This document shows, one piece after another, positions 56,400-64,000 of a DNA stretch of 64,000 nucleotides (within the stretch, counting starts at the first letter, position 1; each line of letters starts with the position of its first letter). The translations under genes and the position numbers were made by a program. Source of the DNA: Kappaphycus alvarezii (Eukaryota; Rhodophyta; Florideophyceae; Gigartinales; Solieriaceae); contig NADL03000609.1 in NCBI GenBank assembly GCA_002205965.3, positions 310,001-374,000 of the forward strand. Reading direction: 5' to 3'. The notes under the pieces are model-generated. The model saw only the letters and a list, made by a program, of their open reading frames with translations, was not told the origin of the DNA and did not search any database.

Positions 56400-57595
56400 T
56401 AAAGAGATTGATTTCTAAAAAACACTTCTGGGCTGTGCTCCTTTTAGACGTACCAGTTCAGCGGAAGTGCTCGCACAGATCTAAAATAAGGGTTCATTTA
56501 CCAGTCTCTTGGCCTCTGCCAGTATTGGATTCACCTATTGTGGCCCTATATACGTATTAGGGTGGATGTATGCTTTATATGACCCGAAAACGGGCTTTTC
56601 AGACACTGTAGTTCGTAAATTATGGGATTTTTGAATAATTGCTTACGATATTTTTCATCTTGATACCAAATTATACGGCAATCGGTTACGTATGATGGCG
56701 AAGAGCATTGGACGGAAGAAAATGTTTTTGAAAGCGGGCAGTCTCAGGGCGTCAGTCGACAAGAAATTCTCGGGGCGCATCCACATCGTGCTGGTCATTC
56801 ACTGGGCATTGGCATGTTTAAATTAATCGAGGATACAGTCAAGTAGTGTAATGAAAATCTTTTATGAGATGTAATGGGCTTAAACGTATTCGTCCAGGAG
56901 TTCTTCTGCGGAAACAGTCAGTATCAATACCTACAAGTCATTTCAGATAGATTTCAGATAAATTCCAGGATATATCCGGGAATGCTTCTGGAAAACAGAG
57001 GTGATGCCGGAATCAAAACTTATATCACAAAAATCAAGATACTTTGGGATAAGTATTTCACAATTTCCACCAATCCTCCCTTGGAATTACCCGGCAGCCG
57101 CTGGGAATCTCAAGAAATTTGATCCGGTGAGGAGCTCAGGAAGTGCCAGGTTTTATTTGATATACAGTAGGACTGCAGTGAGACCAATAATGTAATGATT
57201 AGTCTCATTACGACTGGCCTCCCATTTCAGCCCTTCTTGAACCTGGCCATTATCGAAATCTCCCTGCTCTTCAACACTTTTGACGTATCCTTTCGGTTCG
57301 CTTTCCACATTACCATCACATCCTCACCAGGGGCAATCTTCACCTCAGCACATTTGATGCCCCATCATCGGGGATGGTCCCGTCACTGCCGGAGACCCCT
57401 GCCGTACGCTTCCATCCTCCTCCGTCTTTCCGTTTTAGTAGTGACCGCAGTGGGCACGTGTATATTTAGTGTGGAAGTCCATTCTTGTCCGTCATCAGAA
57501 TTAGAACAGTTCTGTGTATATTTGTAAGCAGGACGTGACATTTTCGCGTGTATTAACGGCGGCGACGTAATGAGTGATTGAAACTGACTGATAAA
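56400..57595. other. Intergenic, nothing recognised
   Basis: Several frames of 60-110 codons lack any motif. It may contain the 3' end of the pogo-like element. Confidence 0.4.
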
Positions 57596-57599
57596 GGTT

Positions 57600-58480
57600 T
57601 CAGACGATGTTTCGGTGCAATGAGGCTGGCATGGGGTGTTCTAGGATTCTGAATCCTGAGGTATATAGGCGTGAGGGACGGGCGGAGGATTTTGAGGGGG
57701 AGTCGCAAAGGTTGCAAACGGAGAATTTTGTGGTGGTGGTGTACGCGGCGGTTGGTGAAGGGGGTGGATTAGTGATCGGGATAAGGTCCACCCAAACATG
57801 AAGAGCGGGTGTGAGTGGGATTTGGGGAGCAGATGGAGAATGTAGAAGGGTGGGTGGGATACTCTCGGTGAGTGAATGAGGAGCAGGAACCGGCTTTTTT
57901 TGGGCAGCGAATAGGATTGTAAGGGTGGAGGTGGTGGAGGAACCGACGGAGGAATTTCGGATAATGAAGGTGGGATTGCTCTGGTTTTGTACCAGTGGGA
58001 TGGACGTTGCTGGTGATGGAGGAGTTGAAGTGTTGGAAGGTGATGCATATGTAGTGGGCGACTCCGTCAGTTCCGAATGATGGGGCAGGGTTAACGAGAG
58101 CAAGAACGGACAATGCTAGGGCAGCATATGGGATGGCAAGGGTAGAGGTGGTGGAGGAACCTACTGCAAAGGAACTGGGGGTGACAATAGTGGGACTGCT
58201 TTAGTTTTGTACCAGTGGGATGGACTTTGGTTGTGATTGAGGGGCTGAAGTGTTCGAATGTGATGCATATGTAGTAGGAGACGCCGTTAGTTCCGTATTA
58301 TGAGGCGGGGTTGACGATAATGTTGGATTGGCGGACTGTTGGGAGGTATTGTAGAGGTCGAGGGGAGTTCGATGGGGGGAATAGGAATCGTAACAAAATA
58401 TTGCACATGGATTTCGAAATATCGTACGGGTGAGTTTGAAGTATCCAGAACTGAGATGGGGGTGTACTAGGGGCAAGGGG
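57600..58480 (-). repeat. Tandemly duplicated Pro/Ser/Thr-rich segment
   Basis: Two copies of a unit of about 220 bp occur, at about 57,910-58,130 and 58,135-58,345. Both carry ttttgtaccagtgggatgga and gatgcatatgtagt. On the minus strand each encodes ELTxSPTTYASxSNTS and SIPLVQN, in a Pro/Ser/Thr-rich context reminiscent of a cell-surface or wall protein. The frame breaks between copies. No signal peptide or anchor could be placed, so coding status is unclear. Confidence 0.6.
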
Positions 58481-58689
58481 AAGGTCTGAGCACAGGACTA
58501 AGGGTTAGGATAGTTTATTGAAGTCCGTTTCCACCACCTCCCCGCTTAGCGTCAATATGAAGGAGACAGACTTCTTGAAAAAGACAACTTGGTCTAATCA
58601 ATACTTGTACAGTCACATACAAGATCAGTGACGAAGCAGACCGCGCACAACACGGGGCGCTGTGCTCCACATCGTTTGAAGACATCTAC

Positions 58690-59260
58690 CAGATTTTAGT
58701 TTTTTGACAGGTCGCCTTAGGATGTCGCGATAGCAGATAAATTCCCATCGGAGGTCATAATTTCAACAAAACCGCGGTGAGAAGCTCTATACCAAACCAA
58801 ACTCTCTCGATTTAGGGACCTCATATCTACAACATCGCGTGTACACGGTCTTTGTCCCTCTCTCTAAACAGCTATTACTCGCGTTGATTTTGCAAGGTCA
58901 AAAGGAAGAGGTTTAGAAAGAATGTCCCACTTTGCAACCATCATCCCAAAAGCTTCTTCAACATGCATGCGAATCGAAGATAAAAAATTTAAAAGCATCT
59001 TAATATTCATTCGCTTCGCTAACGGGAATAGGAGTTATTAAAAATTCAGTGCATATGTACGCCTCGTTGCCGTAAGTCCAAAATTCTTTCTGTATTCTGC
59101 CTATTCGCATGAGGATTTGACGGGCAAGGTCTATGTAGATAACTTGGGCGATGGTGTCACCACCACGGGGTTGGCCGATTTGTGTGGCATGGTGCACGGT
59201 GAAGGAGTTGAGGATGTTGCATGATCTGCAGGGTAACTCCAAAGGCAGTTTCAATATCAT
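58690..59260 (-). pseudogene. Harbinger transposase C-terminal fragment
   Basis: The minus strand reads GNEAYICTEFLITPIP, equivalent to the second catalytic strand region. Two stops and a frame change later comes MHVEEAFGMMVAKWDILSKPL near 58,960-58,900, which contains the third acid (VEEAFG) of a DDE_Tnp_4 protein. The N-terminal half is absent. A relic of a third Harbinger lineage in this window. Confidence 0.6.
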
Positions 59261-59510
59261 CTTTCAGAAGAGGGCTGTTGTGAAGGGGGTTCTCAAGAGT
59301 TTGAACAATGTGTCCTTTGAATAATCTTCACATGAAATTGAGTATTGCCAATGGTTTTTTGGCTCAGTTTGTAAGGAACGTGGTTTTCAGAGTGTTGAGG
59401 TAACTAGTTTATGAATCAAGCTAAAGGAATCAATGTGATTTGCAAAGGGTAGGGAGTTTGATTTGTGTTTTGATATGTGTGTTTTGTTGTTGTTTTGCGG
59501 CATGATTCAG

Positions 59511-59787
59511 CAACTGTGCAGATTAGTAATGTGAGTCGGAACACGGACAAGGAAGACTTGGATGAGTTGTGTAAGGAGTTTAGCCATATTCGATGGATAT
59601 TTCTTGGTGGGGGTCAGGAGACAGGGGAGAGTAAGGGCAGTGCATTTGCGGCGTTAAATAATGTCTCACATGCGACAAAGCGTGTTGAGAGTTGGATAGG
59701 TATGGGTAAAACCATCTGACCTTGAGATTGGAATGGTCAAAGCCGAAAGAGCTGAGGGAGGCGTTCGTTGCGGGGCTGATTTGTTAG
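59511..59787 (+). pseudogene. eIF3g RRM-domain fragment
   Basis: eIF3g is an RNA-binding subunit of translation initiation factor 3. The fragment covers its C-terminal RRM: ATVQISNVSRNTDKEDLDEL (RNP2 region), IRWIFLGGGQETGESKGSAF (RNP1-like), and after a one-base frame change near 59,712 a HLTLRLEWSKPKELREAF end typical of the family. It begins right after an acceptor-like gattcag at 59,510, so it may be the last exon of a gene whose upstream part is not recognisable here. RNP1 lacks its usual aromatic (SAFAAL instead of FAFVxF). Gene fragment or diverged copy. Confidence 0.55.
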
Positions 59788-60123
59788 CACAGTTACGAGA
59801 TGTGAATGCATGTGACTGGGGGTAATATTCATTTCACCCCAATCATCATCTCGAAGGCTCTAAAGCCTTTCTACACAGGCCCCATTCGTTCCTCTTCCCC
59901 ACCCGCCGTTCACCCTCCCGTCTACTCCAACCAGTACCGTCGCGCGAGTAGTACCAATTCAGTTATCAATGCGCATGTCGATATGGTGCGCCTCAAAAGT
60001 TTACAAATCATGAACAACAGATCGCACTCGAATCCCACCTCAACCGATTCTAGTCATTGCAGCAATAGAAAGTTACGACAAAGCAAACTATTATACAACC
60101 AGTACATACTAAACATCTCGGTT

Positions 60124-60600
60124 TCACCACTCACGCCCTTCGCTATGCGAACTCTCCTTGCACTCCTCATTAAATCCTTGAAAATTCATCTTGTACATCT
60201 CGATACAGTCCTTTTCCTCAGCGCTTGCATTCTCCGTAATTTTCAGGTGCTGAATGGCACGAATAGTGTCATTAATATCGTGCAAAACCTGCATTCTCTC
60301 CCTTTGACGCTTAAAGACGCGCTCACTCACGGCCTCGGATTCTTGCTTGTTGATAACACCCGCTAAACCAGAAATAATCACCAAAAAGCTATCAAACTGC
60401 TTTGTGGTCAACATAAAATCGTCAATAGACTTCCGCTTGACGCATAAACTGGCCCACACGATGATACAGTCGGAATATCATCCACTGCTCCATCAATATC
60501 AAGAAAACCCTCCTCATACCTACAAAAGTCAACATTTGCCACCATTTTTGTCGTCCAATCTAAAATCTCCTCGTCCACAAACGTCGTTCCGCATCCGACG
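60124..60600 (-). CDS. Unrecognised, partly coiled-coil protein
   Basis: I do not recognise it. The minus strand first gives VGCGTTFVDEEILDWTTKM and DIDGAVDDIPTV (60,600-60,480) and after a frame change WASLCVKRKSIDDFMLTTKQ. A long charged helix follows with SERVFKRQRERMQVLHDIND and ENASAEEKDCIEMYKMNF to a stop near 60,124. Composition is protein-like over about 155 codons, but no start, domain or context supports a function. Confidence 0.35.
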
Positions 60601-60619
60601 ATAGTAAAAAAGCAAGAGT

Positions 60620-61845
60620 CGCTTAGAAATTTAGGTCAGTTGTCCGCTTGAAGTTCGGGGAAGGAAGTCAATAAACTTTTCCGGGTCTTTTTGTCCAGGC
60701 CGGCTCCACTTATCCAAGGCCTCGGTAAATTAGCTCGTCATTTCCCGGAGCTTTTTCTTCAGTAACGGCCCGTCACGTTTCACTGGTGGAGGACTCTTAA
60801 CGTCAGCCCCACCAAGTACTCCACTAAAATATTTTTGCGGTTTGTAATCTGTACTGTTGAAGGCTGGCTCAATCACTGTAGTCCAAAAAGTGTCCCTTAT
60901 CAGCAGTGCATCTGATTGAGCCCCTTAACGAATTGCGACAGCTTTAGTTCTCTCTCAATGCCACAAAAAGCCTCCCATGCTCGGAGAAGGTTAGAAAAGT
61001 TAGAATCACTACCGGTCAAATCAACAGAAAAGGAAATAGGCGTTTCCCCCCAACTAGAGAGATACGTTTTTCACGTTAGAACTCTTCTTCTGGGGAGTTC
61101 TTCTTGTCTTTCTCGTAGATTTTTCCCGCAAGGGGCACTTGAGATCATTCTCGTATGAAATACGTGACAGATTTGTGGAATTTTCTACTGTCGTTTTGAA
61201 ATGCGCAAATCTCCACCAAGCTGGGTTTTTCCCATCACTCTTAAAACCGTGTTCCCTTTTTCGATTTCATCGTGCACGTGTATTGAGCATGCCGCAAATA
61301 ATATCAATTTAGACAAATTTCTTTTATATAAACGCCATTGATCTTCAATCGAAGTTCTGGGACATTCGTTCTGCAGAAGCATTTCTTAATCACTGGGAGT
61401 TGTTTGGCAGCGTATTGGAGTGGGATGGCGTTGTCGTTTTCGGTTGCCATCTTTTTTGAGAAGTATGAGTGGTTGGCGGGGGTTACTGACATCCGAGAAG
61501 ATGAGGGCTGTCGATGCTTTCTGGTTAATCTACGCGAAATAGGAGAGCAAATGTTCTTGTGGATATTCACGTTGTAATACTCCACAATATTTCAGCAGTT
61601 GATGCACTGTCTGCCAGTGGGTTAAAATCGAAACTCGATTTTAAAAATATTTCAAGTAATTCTCGCCATTTTAGAACCCCTGAAAGTCTATTTCAGTTTT
61701 TGGAAGGCAACAATCGTTTAAATCAGGTTCAAGTTCGGCCGGGCTCGCCGAAATCTGGAATTTGTTCAGAGGCAGTCTCTTTGTCATTTATTATTGTGTA
61801 TTTGCAGTAATTCCTTTATGTTGTGTTTTTCAATAAACTCGGTTC
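60620..61845. other. Intergenic, nothing recognised
   Basis: Short frames without motifs; two at 61,338-61,577 (+) and 61,304-61,585 (-) overlap on opposite strands, and neither stands out. Confidence 0.4.
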
Positions 61846-61850
61846 AGTCT

Positions 61851-61912
61851 CGCGCAGAAGTACATTTGTCGACCTAGCCCCTCAGCTAGGTCGACAAATG
61901 TACTTCTGCGCG
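61851..61912. repeat. Perfect 28-bp inverted repeat with 6-base loop
   Basis: Arms 61,851-61,878 and 61,885-61,912 are exact reverse complements (start cgcgcagaagtac), separated by ccctca. Each arm contains a gtcgac site. It is followed by cgaatccaggc, a run repeated once more at about 62,003. Confidence 0.95.
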
Positions 61913-62099
61913 AATCCAGGCTTAGAGGGCACCGGGGATATCGAAAGCGTGGGTTGGGACTGGAAAGGAGGGCTGCTCTGACGACCATACAGGAGGTTAA
62001 GTACGCGAATCCAGGCCACCGTTGATTTGAAACCACTGTAGATTCATTAAAGCAAACTGTATTCCAGCAAAAGCTAAAATCACTGCACAACAGTTCACG

Positions 62100-62522
62100 G
62101 TTACGCGGAGATCATCTTCCCATTCTTGAATCTTACTGCTTGTAAAACAAGGAGACGCTGTTTTTTTTGGGGTTGGTAGTACGCACTCTCATACCAGTCG
62201 CACTTAATCCCGTCGAGTCCATCGCAATTTAATCGCTTCTCGTCACTCCAGACCACTCGACCCCACCAGTCTTCGTCCTTATTCGAATGAGCCCTTGCAA
62301 ATTTTATTCGGGCGACACGGTGTCTTTGCAGGAGCGAAGGCTGCATTTTGATCTTTTGCAGCACAAAAAAGCGGAACCGATCAGATAAGCTCGCGTTTGA
62401 CTTGTCGATATTGGAATATTGAGCTCTTCTCGTAAGTTGCGAGCGCTTTCGGTTGAGTTGGACACTAAGCAGAGAAGCCTTCTTTCGTCCCTGGTTGTGA
62501 TTTCCCTTCGATTTGACCTCAA
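62100..62522 (-). pseudogene. Tc1/mariner transposase N-terminal fragment
   Basis: The minus strand encodes a bipartite helix-turn-helix (ITTRDERRLLCLVSNSTESA, then NLREELNIPISTSQTR). After a frame change it gives KIKMQPSLLQRHRVARIKFA and WGRVVWSDEKRLNCDGLDG. The WSDEKRxNxDGxDG strand holds the first catalytic aspartate of DDE_3 transposases. The rest of the core is missing. A different subfamily from the element at 15.3-16.9 kb, judged by the core sequence. Confidence 0.7.
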
Positions 62523-62529
62523 TTTCGCG

Positions 62530-64000
62530 TCTCTAACGTCGATGCATTCTTTAGGAATGCAGTCACTACTCTTTTTGAGCGATTGAGCTGTTTAGCGATT
62601 TCTGAAATTGAAAGACCGGACTGTTTCTGGCTGTTCACGTGAGATTGCCCTTCGTATGTCAGTTAAGTACCTTGGGCATGATTGAATTACTTGAATATCT
62701 GGTTCTGAACCTGTGATGCCACAGAGGCAGTCAACGACGAGGGAAAGCGTTTGCCACTCGATCAATGACGAGTTTTGTGTTACTGTCTTATGGCATCAGT
62801 CACCCCCATTTTTTGGACGTCTTTACTAGGTCTTCCCACATCATATTTAATTAAAATTAACGAGTGCACCTTTATGTTTGAAGGCCATATGAGTCGTGTT
62901 TAAAGTATTAGTTTTTTTCATTAAATTAAAGGAACACAAAGAGCTTTAACTATGGGTGAGTGTCTTTGGCATCAGTCAGGAGTTTATCGTAGGCGGCAAG
63001 GGATCCCATAACTGATTTGATGAGGTCGAAGCTGTCTCTTACTACGTCACTGCTGTATCTGACTGAGGCAATCTTGTAGTTACTATGGCTGGAATTGCCT
63101 GTCGTACGCCCACCATTCTCATCTTCCCTCCCATTCTCAGTGCCTTTTAAGGTGCCAGTATTACATTTGTCAGTGTCAGACATCGGTCAGTGTCCAGGTG
63201 TGGGTGTGTCAACGGAATCAGATTGAGGAAGAATACTTTATGGCCGTTCAGGGTCTTCAGGGAGCCACGGAATGTCTTCCTGAGCAGTTGCATACAGTGC
63301 TTCAGCCATTAGCACCTTAAATACTTTCCTGACATACACTTCCTTTCTCTCAATAAATCTCGGGGCTTACCCTTCGTATGTGTATCCAAATGAAAAAGGT
63401 CATTAAATATGAAGGACTTGAAGTCTTCTACGTAGTCCTCAGAGAGTACATCGTTATAATTTTTTTCTTTTGAGTAATACTCAATACATTACTAAGCAAA
63501 GGCCTGTATGTCATCCGCAGTGGCCGTGTCTGGCAGCTCCTTCTCAAATCGTTCTGAAACTTCGTTTTAGATAGCCTGTTTGGCAAATGCGAAACTGGCC
63601 GGTTTTCCACGATGGCGCAACGGCTGCAGCCGGGGGGCTCTGGGCCTCTGCCTTTTATAGATCAAACGCTTTACCTTGGCTCGAGAGATCTCCAAGGCTT
63701 ATTTTCCTTGATGTAGGCGGTTGGTGGGTCTGTGTGTTTCAATTGAATATTTTCAGGTTGTACCTGGACCGAATGTATCGTCACTGCTATCCATTATATA
63801 CTATTCAAAAAGGTGAGGAATGATAAATGCAAGACTCAAAGATATTTGAAATCAACATCAGTCGGAGAGCTGCAATAATAATCAAATTGCAGACAGGTTT
63901 CATTTGTCCATCCCAATTGACGTATTGCACCTCGATAGATGACCGCACATTTTAATGGGGATCCAAACATTCTTGGATGAAATAGTGAACATATGCGCAC
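62530..64000. other. Terminal stretch without recognised genes
   Basis: The right end of the Tc1-like relic probably lies at its start. A minus-strand frame at 62,950-63,183 is Asn/Gly/Thr-rich and then helical, without a known motif. Nothing else stands out. Confidence 0.4.

Noticed and set aside
62780..62830. cagtcacccccattttttgg as the right end of the second Tc1 element
   Set aside because: The orientation is wrong for an end closing the element to its left, and no inverted partner was found near 61.9 kb.
1..64000. CRISPR array, bacterial operon or rRNA genes
   Set aside because: No regularly spaced repeats, no Shine-Dalgarno-linked gene strings and no rRNA signature were seen; introns and gene content are eukaryotic.

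Overview
The window reads as nuclear DNA of a photosynthetic eukaryote, most likely an alga. A red alga is my best guess, because coding islands are compact, introns are few and short, and they are embedded in transposon debris. The plastid link rests on a thylakoid-type signal peptidase I and a DUF3007 protein with a transit-like leader. Nothing looks bacterial: there are no operons, and the three introns I can place precisely are 101-132 bp GT-AG introns, each with a CTAAC-type branch motif; a fourth probable intron (about 110 bp) has two possible acceptors.

Layout. 0-6.3 kb: relics of a Harbinger transposase, an FG-repeat nucleoporin and retrotransposon tails. 7.4-10.1 kb: gene island 1, with NAR1/CIAO3 (+) and CSN5 (-) convergent. 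10.7-15.2 kb: fragments of non-LTR retrotransposons carrying a C-terminal restriction-like endonuclease (RLE). 15.3-16.9 kb: a Tc1/mariner element. 16.9-27.0 kb: an AT-rich stretch with almost no recognisable coding, apart from a tRNA-derived (SINE-like) piece at 21.3-21.5 kb. 27.0-33.1 kb: two PIF/Harbinger elements, the first complete with terminal inverted repeats and a TTA target-site duplication. 33.6-35.2 kb: a secreted GH16 glycosidase gene (-) with two introns. 36.6-40.8 kb: RLE retrotransposon sequence, including a head-to-head inverted duplication. 40.9-47.3 kb: gene island 2, six genes in strictly alternating orientation: SURF1 (+), plastid signal peptidase (-), DONSON (+), an unrecognised cysteine-cluster protein (-), SNF8/VPS22 (+), DUF3007 (-). 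48.6-54.3 kb: two further non-LTR retrotransposons. 54.8-56.4 kb: a pogo/Tigger-like DDE relic. 57.6-64 kb: tandem duplications, an eIF3g RRM fragment, Harbinger and Tc1 fragments, and a perfect 28-bp hairpin.

The genes are housekeeping genes rather than one pathway: cytosolic Fe-S assembly, deneddylation, cytochrome oxidase assembly, replication initiation, ESCRT-II and plastid protein maturation. Almost all are interrupted by single-base frame changes. In most cases I could examine, restoring one base in a homopolymer returns the conserved protein. I therefore read these as probable assembly errors in live genes, not pseudogenes, although the transposons nearby are genuinely decayed. I did not find a convincing new multi-gene biological system. 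The most interesting items are the complete Harbinger element with its unusual accessory gene, the RLE retrotransposon families with inverted copies, the tRNA-derived element, the GH16 enzyme and the unrecognised gene in island 2.
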